Below are positions 1 to 48,900 of a DNA stretch of 64,000 nt, in pieces. The DNA comes from Microglena sp. YARC (taxonomy: Eukaryota > Chlorophyta > Chlorophyceae > Chlamydomonadales > Chlamydomonadaceae), in contig CM039463.1 of NCBI GenBank assembly GCA_022414725.1, positions 93,517,668 through 93,581,667 on the forward strand. Direction: 5' to 3'. Position 1 is the first letter of the stretch. Every line of letters starts with the position of its first letter. Both the position numbers and the translations under genes were made by a program. The notes under the pieces were generated by a model. That model was given only the letters and a program-made list of their open reading frames with translations. It searched no databases and was not told where the DNA came from.

Positions 1-3000
1 CAGAGCAGTGTAGTCGCGTACAAATGTGTCCACTGGGTTGTGCATGACACAAGCCTGCGCGCTGGGCCTGTTCTCAACCGCTGTGGCTCTGACCTGCAAG
101 GCCCTGTTGAACTCGTGCAGGTTCTGCACTTCTCTGAACAGCAAATCAAGATCCCGTCGCAAGACTGTCATCTCATCCATGAGGAAGTCTTGTGATGCCC
201 GATGCTGGGCTTGGGTAACGTGCTGTGATACTCGAGCGCTGGTAGGGGAATGGCAGCTGTTGACCCAGTTCCGTCAGTGGAAGGATTGAATGTGGGCTTG
301 TAGATTGCCTGTGAGCTAGCCTGTGTCTCTGCCTCTGGAGTTTGTCGGAAGCTGACTACTAGGGCTGCATTATACCAGTCAGGTTCTTGTAGATCAGATT
401 GCGCAGCTTGTGGAGCCTCTAGTTGTAGTGGCTGGTTGCCGCGGCTGTGTTGATCATGGGGGTGTGGGCATGTCGTCCGCCGGAGGGTTGCAAACGAAGT
501 TCCTCACGAATGGCGAAGACGGTATCATGCAACTGCTGGTTATGCTGTTGCTGCTGCAACTGCATCTGCCGATTGTGTTGTTGTTGTTGCAATTGCATGA
601 CGATGTCTGGTCGTTGGTGCTGCTGCATGCTGTTGTTGTTAGTGCCTCTTGTCTGCCCTTGGTAGTTGCTTTGAGTGCCCTGGTTGTTTCCCTGGTAACT
701 TGCTTGATATCCACCCTGGGTGCCTTGGTTGTTGCCTTGGTAGCCACCTTGATACCCGCCACCAGTTCCTCCCATGCTTCTCTGGTTGTTGTTCCCTGGG
801 TTGCCTGCCGGAAAGGGTCGTGGGTTTTCCCCTTGTACCTGGGGTTCTGAGGGGGTAGGGAGGATTGCTGTTGCACTGGAGTCTGTGGCTGTCTGTACTG
901 CTGTGCAGGGGGGTTACGCATTTGTGTATGCGGGCTGTGTTGTACAGCTCCCTGCACTGAGCGGAAGTAAGGCACTCCAGATTTGAGCTGGTCCAAAGTT
1001 GGTGGTGGGGGCGAAGCCTTGCTGGATTGTTGAGGTGCGCCAGATGGCGTACCGTGCTGGGTTCTTCGGGCACCAGGATGGGTTGGGGGTCCCAGGGTTG
1101 TTCAGGTAGCAAGTGTCGGAACCGTGTGTCCAGTGATGTTGCATGTAGTGCAAACTGTGGAAGACTTGGGTTCCCGTTTTTGCCCTTGGGTGCACTGGGG
1201 TCCTGGGTGACGGGAAAGCAGGCGTCTGGCGTGGCATGACAGTTGGCCTCTGTGTTGGTGGTTTGGAGATGCAGAGCAGCATGCCTTGTGCTGTCATATC
1301 GTCTCTCTTGGATGCTTCAGTTTGGGCAATGCCAGACAGCCTTTCCAGGGTGTGCTGGTCTTGGTCAAGCTTGTAGAGCTTGGCTATTGCCCAGCAACCG
1401 AGGGGGGTGACATCCTTGTAGCTGCCAAAGTTCTCCTTCAGGGTGGGGGCCATGCGATCAAGGAGTTTGGCCACCTTGGCCATGGCCTCCCGGTAATGGG
1501 GCTGTCCAGCCCGGATATCAAACTCCTCGTACTTCTTTGTGAATTCTGACATCAAGATGCGAGGCATGGGGTATAGGAGGCCTGCATTGTCGTAGCAGTC
1601 GAACTTCTCATACTCCTCTTTGGCATCGAGAGGGGTGACCTTGAGTGCGAGTGCTAGTCCAGTTTTGACCAGGTCGTAGAAATGAAGGAGCTTCAGCTTC
1701 CAAGTGGCTGGGTTCATGATTGGTTGACCATGCTCGTTGACTTGGAGGACTCCATTCAAGGAGCTTTGTGTCTGGAGAGCATTGCACTCCTGGATCCACG
1801 CGGCTCTGTTGTCTGTAAACAAGACGAATGGTTGAGAGTTCTCATAGACCTGTACCATCATCTGTTCCCACAACTCCTCCACTGCAAGGTCTCTCTTGAT
1901 GTTGACAATGTAGCTCTTCATCATCAGAAGCAAGGCTTTGGTATGTGATACGCTGCCGCCGTGTAGCTGTGATCCTTCTGTTGGAAGTTGCCATGATAGG
2001 ACGGAACCGACACCGATCAAGAGTGCGACGTGACGTTCGCTGTCATTGCTATCAGCGTCGCTCACATCCCCTTGAAAGCCTGGTGGAGGTGGGCCCTCAT
2101 CTTCTTCAGGAGGTGGGGGTGGTTCATCGTCAGAGTCCGGTGGGCTGGGGGGTTGGCCTCCGGTTGATCAGGTGGTCCTCCCAGTATCTGCCTCATCATC
2201 GGGGACACCGTCACTGTCAGAAGAACTGGCAGGATCACCCCCTGGATTACCCCCTGGTCATGCGGTGACTGGCTGGGGTGGGATCCACTGTTGTCGGAGG
2301 AGCTGCTTGACCCGTTGCCGGAAGGTTGGCTTGCAGGAAGCTGGTTGGCTGGTGAGGGTTCTGGAAGCTGTCGGGGAGTGTGGGCAAGTCGTTTGCTGGG
2401 GCTTTCTACTTCCTCTTCTGAGCTGAAAAGGGTGTTCGTGGTCATGTGTGGAGGACCTGCTGCTTGTGTCGCAGTTGCGCCAGTGAAGGTCTCCCGAGGG
2501 GTTTTTTTCCTGCGGGGGGCTGTGCACTGGCGGCTGGGACGGAGTGGCAGACGGTCGCTGGAGTGGGGACAATGGTGGGTACGCATTGTCCTCAGCATCC
2601 TCACTGACGGCAACACGAGAAGGCGGGGGTGTTCAGCAATGGCCGTTGTGAGCTTCCAAGGGCTAGGCGCATTCCACTCTGCCCGCTCCAGGGCTTGAGT
2701 GGTGTGGGTGATGGCTGAAGGGCTGATGGAGGCCTTAGTGCTGGTAGAGTTCCACAGAATTGTCTTTTGGAGGTGCCTGGTAGCTGCGCGATCTGGGCTG
2801 GGGGCTGGGGCTGATAGTAGAAGGCTGGGGGTCGAGGGTTGAAGGCTGGGGGCTGATAGCGGAAGGCTGGGGGTCGAGGGTTGAAGGCTGGGGGCTGATA
2901 GCGGAAGGCTGGGGACGAGAGGTGAAGGCTGGGGGCTGATAGGGTCAGCTGCTGTGGCTGAGGCTGGTAAGGTGGTGGCAGTGCCATAGGAAGGGGGATG

Positions 3001-3326
3001 TCGATCTCCGATGACTCCCCCTTGTACCAGGGGTGGCTGCCCCCCAGTGGGAGGGGTGAGTTGGGGATCGTTAGGGGGATGGTTGGGGGAAGTATGTTAA
3101 TGGGGTTATGCAGATGCAGTTGTGCTATTTGATTTGTGATGGAATGTTCAGAATAAGTGTTACTTATGTCTGAGAGGGCTTGTCGGGCGTCTGATTGAGC
3201 TTGTGCTTGATCAGCTGCGTCTGAGCGCGCTTCTGCTTCTGCAGCAGCTCTGACTTGTCCTCGTGTTCCTCGCATTGTGTGTTGTGTTAGTTGTTCAGGG
3301 GTGGGTTTGTCCCACGTGTTTATCAA
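1..3326 (-). mobile_element. gag-like region of a retroelement, frame-disrupted, partial
   Basis: On the minus strand a coding-like stretch begins at ATG 3326 (MINTWDKPTPEQ) and runs off the left edge. In order it shows an Ala/Gln-rich start, a Pro/Gln region with repeated RYQPPAFNPRPPAF blocks (about 2940-2780), an acidic Ser/Pro segment, a folded-looking segment (2065 to about 1200), a CCHC zinc-knuckle signature (first half CTTCNITGH near 1155-1130), a Gly/Gln/Asn repeat region (about 770-560), and a charged helical segment at 230-1. The reading frame changes several times (near 2600, 2170, 1190, 780, 430 and 240), and an in-frame TGA lies at 1104-1102. The knuckle itself is split between two frames. 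No polymerase or integrase domain and no LTR pair is inside the window. Gag assignment rests on the knuckle and overall composition; a decayed copy and indel errors in the assembly are both possible. Confidence 0.55.
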
Positions 3327-3449
3327 GGCTTGTGTCCTGACGTGTACCTGAAGGAATGTGTATGTTGGTAGAGCAGCGCAGATGTATCTGGCTTGTTTTC
3401 TTCAGAAGTGTAGTTCTGAAAGAAGGTGTGGTGGAGCAGGGGTCCAATA

Positions 3450-3700
3450 AAAAAAAGGGCGGCCCTTCGCCGTTGCTTTTTGTTGTTTGTTAAGGAGGTA
3501 GTTGCGAATAGTAGTGGAAGTAAAAAAAGGCGGCCTAACGGCGTGCTTTTTGAAAGATGCAGATGGCGTACTCGTAACAGTAGTCTAACCAAAAATTGGG
3601 CAGCCTTACGGCGTGTGTTTTGGAAGAGTGTGGTTTGTTTGTATCTGAAACAAGGATTCAACTCAAATTGGGCGGCCCTTCGCCGTGCCGGATGGCGTAA
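3450..3700. repeat. four degenerate ~70-bp repeats with a GC-rich near-palindromic core
   Basis: Cores at about 3459, 3530, 3599 and 3670 read gggcggcccttcgccgt, ggcggcctaacggcgtg, gggcagccttacggcgtg and gggcggcccttcgccgtg. They lie just upstream of the gag-like start on its strand, where a leader or LTR would be expected. Each core can fold on itself. No LTR ends were found. Confidence 0.6.
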
Positions 3701-3912
3701 GCGATAGGTCTGAGGTCAGAGAGTGAGGGAGATGCCCGTACCTAGCGAGGTGGTGGGTAGTCTCCTCCGACGAACTTGAGATCAGGTAGTCCTACGCACG
3801 GTGGGAAGGGGTGGGCAACTGATTAGTATAGAGCAGTTGGTCCAATTGAATTGGTGATTTGTTTGGTTAATGGATGCAAATGCTGGTATGAGTTGGAATG
3901 TTTGGGTATGTC

Positions 3913-3996
3913 GGTATCAGCAAGTCTTTCGGTATCAGCAAGTCGTCCGTATCAGCAAGTCTCCGGTATCAGCAAGTCTTCGGTATCAGCAAGTCA
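3913..3996. repeat. five direct copies of a 14-bp motif
   Basis: GGTATCAGCAAGTC (third copy CGTATCAGCAAGTC) occurs five times at 17-18-bp spacing (3913, 3931, 3948, 3965, 3982). It may be a regulatory repeat of the adjacent retroelement; no function is shown. Confidence 0.7.
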
Positions 3997-5074
3997 GTAA
4001 TATCCGTCTCGATGTTCAGAAGTACGGTACCGGTACTGTCTCTGAATTGAGAGGGCGGGCTCAAATTGACTAGGTTATGTGATGGGTTCTCTTTACAGCA
4101 AATGTGGTTGCTGGTGTTGGTGAGATCACAAAGCAGGGATCAGAGTGGTTCTGATGTGGGAGTCTTGGGTGGGGGAACCGCAAGGTGGGTGGGGTTCTTA
4201 AATCCTCTAGGGGCTGCTAGTGAGTTGCGTCGACTCGTAACGTAGGAGGAGCAATGGAGGATAAGTGTGCCCGATCTATAGTTGATCAGTATAGTTATGG
4301 AGTCTGTATGTGCGTTGTTAGAATGGGATAATTAATTCCAGACTATGGTTACAGCAAGTAGGTTGGGTTAATTAAGTCCAATCTATGTGTATACAGACTT
4401 TATCCAATCAGCAGCAAAGGGCTATGGGTTCGCTGCCTCAAAGTGATCGCTTTGCTTGCTGGCTCAAAGTGTGAGAAAGCGTCCCTAGGTATGTCCCTTG
4501 GGTAGCTTTGTGTCTGTCCAGAAAAAAAAATCTAAGGCCCTGGCAGGGGGTACCAAAGGTGTGGGGTCTTTGTATACCTAAGTCGGGATACCGGGGATTG
4601 GAGCTTGCAACGGAGGTTTCGTGGGCGGTAGCGGTAGAGACTTGGAAGACGCAGAGGGTTGATTACCCGAGGTTGTTCTGGACAAGAGTTTGATAGTTGA
4701 ATGAGTTACAATTTGTTCTAGGAACAATAGAAGATAAAACTGCGGTTTCTAAGTGAACATACATAGCTTGCCGGAAACGGTCGGCAAGGTGGGATTGCAA
4801 TGCACGACAGGGGTCAAGCGGTGCAAGAGCCTAACATGATTATTCATGATGCGTGACAGTCGTATTGGATTGTCGTGACGGGTTGGTGTCACGACAAGGC
4901 CAACACTTACTGCAAGGGGTAGCAAGTAGCGCCTAGCAGTGACCTATCATGAAGTGATATCCCGACGCACCTGGACAAGAGTTTGATAGTTGAATGAGAG
5001 AGAATCGGTCGTCTCAATCGACTTATCAACTCTTCTGTCCTTTAGGGTATGATCGTAACTATTGTTTTGCATGT
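3997..5074. other. non-coding stretch with one 26-bp direct repeat
   Basis: No gene recognised. A 26-bp sequence starting ggacaagagtttgatagttg occurs at 4680-4705 and again at 4973-4998. Confidence 0.4.
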
Positions 5075-5484
5075 GCTGGTGAAAGGAGTTATGCTACGGC
5101 ACTGCATTGTTATGTCTCGTGTTATCACAAGTGCCTGATAACAGTCTCGTGTGATCACAAGCGTCAGCTAATTAATTACTTAATTAATTAATTGGTATGT
5201 GTAACCGAGAAACCCTAGGTAGCTGTGGGTAGCTGGCCACGGCTACGGCGGGTCGACTCTGCCAGATCTGGGCTACCTGGGCATGCGCTGGCGAGAGGAG
5301 TTATGCTACGGCACTGCATTGTTATGTCTTGTGTTAAGACAAGTGCCATATAACAGTCTCGTGTTATTACCAGCGTCAGCTAATTAATTACTTAATTAAT
5401 TAATTGGTATGTGTAACCGAGTAATCCCAGGTAGCTGGCCACGGCTACGGCGGGTCGACTCAGCCAGATCTGGGCTACCTGGGC
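5075..5484. repeat. two tandem 212-bp units
   Basis: Two units begin at about 5075 and 5287. Both contain ggagttatgctacggcactg, a run of ttaattaatt and the block ccacggctacggcgggtcga. The second lacks a few bases. 5485-5729 holds a short (GT)n at 5510-5531 and nothing else recognised. Confidence 0.75.
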
Positions 5485-5729
5485 TCAGGTCTGGTCGAAG
5501 TCCGCTCTTGGTGTGTGTGTGTGTGTGTGTGTACAGGGTATTTCCCCTGCTTTTAGTGTTACGTAGGTAAACACGCAATCGCGTGTGACAACAGGACACA
5601 ACTACAGTAAACATGTTTTGTCCGCGTTTACATTCTCCTGTTATTTTAGTGTATACAGAGCAAGTCGTCTTGGATCAGTCCGCAGAACGTTGTCGCCATA
5701 CCGGTAATCCTCTTAATAATATGAATCAA

Positions 5730-5990
5730 ACATTTCACTGTAGCTCGACCTCAGGGGCTTTGGGGCTCAGTTCATCAGTGCTTTTTCTTTTTAAGCCCTT
5801 TCTATACGGTTGGGCAAGTCCCTTCAGCCAATTTGGCCTACCCCTAGACTGTAAGATACATACATACAGGGGCCCCGTCGGTAAAACGATTGATTGGGCT
5901 TCAGTTCATCAGTGCCTTTTCGTTATAGCCCCTCCTGGCATGGTTGGGCAAGCCCCTTAAGCCTATTTCGTCTATCCCTGGACTGTTACA

Positions 5991-6021
<31 letters not shown>

Positions 6022-6030
6022 AACAAATCC
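5730..6030 (+). repeat. dispersed CATA-tailed element, two adjacent copies
   Basis: Both copies carry the blocks cagttcatcagtgc, ggttgggcaagtcc, cctggactg and end in (CATA)n. The same family recurs at 18306-18450, in four tandem units at 22838-23500, at 24465-24570, 31325-31446, 31555-31760 (minus) and 36215-36345 (minus). The (CATA)n tail at a fixed end is retroposon-like, but no pol III boxes were clear. Confidence 0.7.
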
Positions 6031-6040
6031 TATATAACCA

Positions 6041-6285
6041 GCCTGAAGAGGTGCTAGTAAATGCGACAATACATTCCCACTCTTTCCTAAGGATTTTCGC
6101 CTGAAGAGGTGCTAGTAAATGCGACAATACATTCCCACTCTTTCCTAAGGATTTTCGCCTGAAGAGGTGCTAGTAAATGCGACAATACATTCCCACTCTT
6201 TCCTAAGGATTTTCGCCTGAAGAGGTGCTATTAAATGTGACAATACATTCCCACTCTTTCCTAATGATTTTCGCCTGAAGAGGTG

Positions 6286-6294
<9 letters not shown>
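6041..6294. repeat. 58-bp tandem array that starts in the stop codon of the 36-kb gene
   Basis: Units begin at 6041, 6099, 6157, 6215 and (partial) 6273. The unit contains gaggtgctagtaaat, which on the minus strand is the last codons and TAG stop of the DUF7906-type gene plus the first bases of its 3' flank. Confidence 0.9.
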
Positions 6295-42292
<35,998 letters not shown>

Positions 42293-42651
42293 TGCTCAGG
42301 AATGGTTTGACAGACAGATTGCGCGAGCTGCTCAGATCAGAAATTAAGGGGAATTGTCCAATATCATCTTTGGGTTATTGGACACCCTGGCGCGTGACTT
42401 CCGTGACCACGCCACTCGCCTTCCTTCCTCGGCCAGGGTTTCGCCCAGGGGCTGGTTTCGCCCGTAGCGCCCGTAGCGGACTCGCCGTAGCGGACTCGTT
42501 CTTCCCCTCAGTATTTCAACCTCCAAAATCGCAACCGCGAGCGTCCAATATCTCGAACGCAGCTTTAGATCGCCTAGCTTTTGAAATATGTTCCCTCCTC
42601 TCTCCTTCCGCATGAACTGCCTCTGAAAGGCCATCCTTAGTTGATTTATTT
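42293..42651. promoter_or_regulatory. bidirectional promoter region between two divergent genes
   Basis: 359 bp separate the two start codons. It is unlike its surroundings: no satellite, GC-rich, with two tandem 14-bp ccgtagcggactcg motifs at 42471-42498 and a partial one before them. No TATA box was obvious. Confidence 0.6.
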
Positions 42652-42923
42652 ATGTGGAGGTCTAAGATGACCGTCGCAGCAGAAAACAGCAAACTTCGTC
42701 GAGTGAAAGGGTTGACCTGCATCTTCCTAACCGCGGTCATATGGATCGCAACCTCCTTCATCTCAGAGAGCTTGGTGCACGACAAGGGCACACAAAAGGC
42801 CACAGTCCCCCCCTTCCTCCTAACCTACTTAGCTACAACCTTGTTCACTCTATATCTGCCAGTTATCCATGGATATGCATGGTTTCAAGAATGCCTACTA
42901 GAGGGCAAGAAGAATGATTCGCG
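42652..42923 (+). CDS. exon 1 of the SLC35F-type gene
   Basis: 90 codons plus 2 nt, donor TTCGCG|GTGCGT. Two hydrophobic segments: GLTCIFLTAVIWIATSFI and PFLLTYLATTLFTLYLPVI. A second in-frame ATG at 42667 is an alternative start. Confidence 0.85.
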
Positions 42924-45900
42924 GTGCGTAGTTCCTTAGATCCGAGGCATGTCTGGGTTTCCTTCAATAACATGGTCTATCAGCCCTCAGGCTTCTCACC
43001 GTCTGCAGGCAAAGTAAACATGGGCAGTCTAAACACTACTGCACCGTACCCTTGAGTGCAGAATGCAATGACATAGGTTTAGATAGTTTGAAGACATGTC
43101 CAGGCTCTGATGCATATATTGTCTGATTCTCCATGTAACCCTGTCCAGGGCTGGTCATATTTATTTGCATGCCATAAGTTTTAAGTATATCTCATTAGTA
43201 TATCTACTCCTACTACCAAACACCCAACACCCATCACCCAACACCCCCCACACACACCCCACACACACCCTACCACCACACACCCCACAACCCAACAAAC
43301 ACTCACCCTTCCACCACCCACCCCACACTCCACCCAACCACACCCAACCACACCCCACCCGCCTCACAACCCAATAAACACTCAGCATGCTGCCACCCAC
43401 CCCACCCCCCACACACACCATCCTACCGCCGCCCACCACACACCACACACACACTCACCCCACCACCTCACACACCCACACCACACACACACACCCCACC
43501 CAACCACACATAATCCTGCCGCCACCCACCACACACCACACACACACTCACCCTACCACCACCCAACCACCCACCACACTCTCCAAACACACCGTACCGC
43601 CACCCACCCCACACCCGCCCACCCAACCACATCCCACACTTCAAACACACACACCCTACCGCCACCCACCCCCACACACACTCACCCTACCTGCACACAC
43701 CCACCCATCCCCCCCACACACACACCCCACCCAACCACACACCATCCTACTGCCACCCACCACACACCACACACACTCACCCTACCACCACCCACCCACC
43801 ACACTCTCCTACCACACCCTACCGCCACCCACCCCACACACGCTCACCTTACGTACACCCACCCCACACTCACCCACCCAACCACAGCGCACACTCCAAA
43901 CACACTCACCCTACCGCCCCCCACCCCCCCACACTCCAAACACACTCACCCTACCGCCCCCCATCCCCCCCACACTACCAAACACACTCACCCTACCGCC
44001 ACCCACCCCCTCACACTCCAAACACACTCACCCTACCGCCACCCACCTCCCCACACTCCAAACACACTCACCCAACCGCCCACCCACCCCCAGTCACACT
44101 CACCCTACCGCTACCCACCCACCCACCCACCCACCCCACATTCACTCACCTTACTGCCACCCACCATTCCAACCAACCCAGAGCTCCTCTAGATGCGTCC
44201 CTCCTCAAAGTCAAGAAAGAAAGCGATGGGACTAAAATGGCCAGGACAGCAGCAATATGGGTGCGTCATTTATTTTCAAGGGGCTGATTTCGGTAGTTAT
44301 CTGTTTTCGATTTGTTAATTATTTCTTTTCAATATGGGTGCGACATTTATTTTCAATTTTGGTGGACTTTGGTTGTTATCTATTTTTAATTCAGTTGTTA
44401 TTTCATTTAAATATGGGTGTGTTTTTTATTTCCAATTTTTTGTGGACTTAGGTCGTTATCTATTTTTAATTTGGCAGCTATTTCATTTCAATATGGGTGC
44501 GTTTTTTATTGCCAATTTTTGGTGGACTTTTGTAGTTATCTATTTTCAATTTGGTAGTTATCTCATGTCAAAATGGGCGCATTATTTATTTTCAATTTTG
44601 GGTGGACTTTTGTAGCTGTTTTGCCGCTGCTGGTAGTTTTATTTCAATTCGGTCTGATTCGGTAGTTATACATTTTCAATTACCGTATGCGCAACATTCA
44701 ATGGCAAATGATTTGGCAAACGACCATTTGCCAACGTCGTTTCAGCACGTAAGTGAGCCGGTCCCGGGTCACCGGCGTTTGCCAAGTTTGTCCAACACCG
44801 CCGTTCAAGCAAGCTCAGTTCGACTGGTCTGGATCGTTCCTTGCATGCACTGATTTCAAGATACAATGAGCTGGTCGCGCCTATTGAAGCTGGTCGCGCC
44901 TGTCGAAGCTGGTCGCGCCTATCGCACTGACTGGTTTGACCGCCAGCGGTTTGAACGGCAGCGGTTTGAACGCTAGCCGGATGCCACGTTTCTATGTCCC
45001 AAGACCCGAAGGGTGATATCGCCCACCAACCGTTCCGTTGCAAGGATCTGCTCTGAGCCTGGAGTACTACATATGGAGGACTCAGGCCACCCATACAGAT
45101 CTCACAAAAAAGATTTAATGCACCGACCATTCCCCCCCCTCCCCCCTCCCCCCAAAAACACCACCAACATTACTAACGAGGTTCTCAGATTTCCTCGGTC
45201 GATAGGCAGGCAGAGCTCTGATTCGGATCATTTCTTTTCCTGACTATGACCGAGAGGAAATGTTTTTTAAAGCATTCCCAAGCAACCTACTTTTAAACAT
45301 GGAAGAAGGAAATGTAACAAGCAAGTTTGACCTTTGCCAAATGTTTCCAAGTCTAACCTTGAGCAAAAGGTCCCCAGGCCCCAAACCCTTGCCAAATTAG
45401 TTTTGCCACACATTTGTGATCCATGAAATAAGGGTATAAAAACCACACTTTTGCCAAATGTTTTATTCTTGCCATTACATGTTGCGCAACTCAAACAGGG
45501 TAGCAAACACCACACATATTTTCTGGGTATTTTCATAGTTATTAATTACCAATTATGGGTAGGTTAGGTAGTTCGTTCAAGTAGCATTTTGGGTAGGTTA
45601 GGTAGTTCGTTCAATTCAATATGGGTGCGTTATTTCTTTTCAATTTTGGGTAGGACTTTGGTATGTTGTTTTTTGTCGCTGTGTGAAGTCTTGTGATTAT
45701 GCTTTGGTTTAGTTGCATGGCTGCATCTCAAAGTCAAGAAAGAAAAAAGCGATCGGCCGGGACCTTAAATGGCCAGGGCAACAGCAATATGGCGTGCGTT
45801 ATTTATTTTTTGTCATAACCTCCCCTTTTCTGTGTGTGTGTGGTGGTGTGTTTTGGTTGGTGTGTGTGGTGTGTGGTGTGTGTGCACGCCTGGTGTGTGA

Positions 45901-48900
45901 GTGGTATGCCCTTGGTGCTTACTTTTATGTGTGGTGTTGGTGTGCATGGTGTGGTGTGTGGTCTTGGGGGTGTGTGATGTGTGGTGTGTGTGTGTGTGGT
46001 GTGTCTGCCGTTCCGTGTGTGTACCGTGTGGTGTATAATGTGTGGTGTGGTGGTTATTGTGTGTGTGTGGTGTTATGTGTGTGTGTGTCGCTGTCGGTGG
46101 TGTGTGTGGTGTGGTGGTGTGTGTCTGGTGTGGTGGTGATTTACACGTTCGCATGTAGCAAGTTTGCAGGTGGCAGCCAGGGTCATGTGGGTCATGTGGG
46201 CAGGAAACGCTCATGTGGCTTAGCCAGGTGTCGTAAGACGAAGGCCTAGGTCAACACCAAACCCTTAGGTTAGGCGGCAACCGGTGTACCAGTGTAACAG
46301 TGTACCAGTGTAAACCGGTGATGTAACCAGTCTAACAATGTAACCGGTGTAACAGTGCAACCGCAGGCGCCAGGTGTCACCAGTGTAACCGGAATGTGAT
46401 AACAATGGAGTCTCTGCTACATTGAGGGCGGTGAAACACTAACTTCACCACACTCCTGAGTACAGACTGTAATCACACGGATATGTGTAGTCAGTTCCAA
46501 GATTTATCCTGGCCCTGCGAAGTCTCATGAATGGGATTGTGTGGTACCCTAAACCCCCAAGTAAACTGTGAAAACAGTGAAAAACGGTGCCGTCAGCTAA
46601 AAACAGCAGTGGGAAATAGCGGGAAACAGTGGGGAAAAGTCCTAGATGCATCGCAAGCGACACTGGACCCTACCCGTGCCTCCCCCTCCCCTCCCAGATG
46701 GCGGAGAGTAAGTTGGCAACGGAACGAAAAGTCTGAGCAAGGCAACGACTGGAGCTGACCGAAGCGACGGTTCCCAGTTACGCGACCGTGGCTGATGTGT
46801 CAAGAGCTTCAAAGCAAGTTTTTTTTCTGGTCGGACGGACAAAATGGGGTAAACAGGGGGCTCCGCCAAAAAATCCCAGGTGCATCGCAAGCAACACTGG
46901 AACATGGCGGAGAGTGGTGCTATCGGAGCGGCAGTAGCAGCACAATCGAGTGCATGGGATCAAAGCCAGGGTTTACGAGACAGTTAGGGACAGGGTTTCC
47001 TGTTTCTTCTTGCCAGCATTACGAGACAATTGTTTGCTGTTAACCCTTGTTATTAACCCTTTTGCCCTATCTATTAAGCCTTCTTGTCCTAGCTATTAAC
47101 CCTTTATGTCTTATGTATAAACCCTTCTTATTACCCCTTCTGGTACTATGCTGCAGGCTACGGGTCGCCACTTTGGTTTGCTATTACCCCTTCTTTCTTA
47201 TGTTTAACCTTTCTTAATAACCCTTCTTATTACCCTGGCTTTGTGCCCTGCTGCAGCCGCTACTCCACTGGTTTGCCATTACCCCTTCTTGTCTTATTGT
47301 GTTTAACCTTTCTTAATACCCCTTCTTATTACCCCTTTGTGCCCTGATGCTGCAGGCTACTCCCACTTTGGTTTGCTGGGGATTACCCCTTCTTGTCTTT
47401 ATGTTTTAACCCTTCTTAATACCCCTTCTTATTACCCCCTTTGTGCCGTATGCTGCAGGCTACCAGTCCACTTTGGTTCGCAGCTCAATTCACCTTCAAC
47501 CTGTCGCTGGCATACACAAGTGTGACATCCAACACAATCCTAAGGTGAGTGCAGCGCTTAAAGTTGTAATTTGCATCCCATCCACACCACACCATCCTTA
47601 ACATCCCATCCAATTTTCATCCCATCCCCCCATCGAACCAGAGTTCTATCCCGATTGAAATCCCATCCCATCCGCAATATCCCATCCAACATCCCATCAA
47701 CACCATCCCATCACATTCCCATCCCATCCCATGCCCACCACCACATCCCACAACCATCCACACCATTCCCTTCCCACACAACATACCCTTATCCCATCCC
47801 CATCCGTATCCCATTCCCTCATCCCATCCCACACCCCATAAACCATACCATACCATACCAATCCAACCCAATCAGCTGAAGGCGAGTGACGAGCCACGGT
47901 ACTACATTTTTGTTGTTTCCTGGGTTGGCGCTTTTGACGCAACTGCCTCCTTTTGGGCTGCCCGCTTTTGACTCGACCTGAAAACAGTAGATCGTCGCGC
48001 TCCACGAAGCCCAGAGGCGAGAGTTTTAGAGAAAGCAAGATATTTGCGGCTGTACAACTCGCGCAAAAATCAAAACCTTGCCTCCGCGCTAGTGTGCAAT
48101 AGCTAAGCCTGGCTGTGGAGTTTGCAGCGCTTGAAGTTTGTAATTTGCTATCCCATCCCATCTCCCACACCACACCCATCACTTTCACATCCACATCACA
48201 GTTCAATTCACAACCTTCACCAGCAACCACCAACCACACGGCTACACTCCACACCATACCACTCCACTCCACACACACCACTCCACACCATACCCTACCA
48301 TCCACACTTGCTTCACGCTCACATCCACCCTCCAGTGCCACTACCACCTACCATCCCATCCTTTCACTTGTAAACCAAAATAAACAAAAAACACTCCACT
48401 CCACACCACTCCACTCACCATCATACCACATCATACCACACCATACCATACCATACCATACCCTATCATCCACACTGCTTCACCCCACCACCCTCCAGTT
48501 CCACTCCTACCCTTCTTTGCTTCTTTGCCTACACAGATCCCCTACACTACAAATAAACCCTAAAACCTAAAACCTAAAACCTAAAACCTAAGCCTAAAAC
48601 CCTCCCCTTCACTGTGTGCTTGCAAACAGACGCACACACACTAACACACACACACACCCAACCATCCCCCAACACACGCACCCTAACACCACCACACACC
48701 ACACAGCACACCACACACACACATGCTCCCCTAAACGTGTCTTGCAGCTCTACGTCCAAGTTTGTTTCGTTTCGGATTTTAGTATCCGTCATGCTAGGGA
48801 GAGCCAATACACTGGCGCTAAGTCTGGTTTGCATCTTCTCGTGCATGCGCGGGTAAAGAATGATGACGATGATATGATAGATATGATGATTACACATGGC

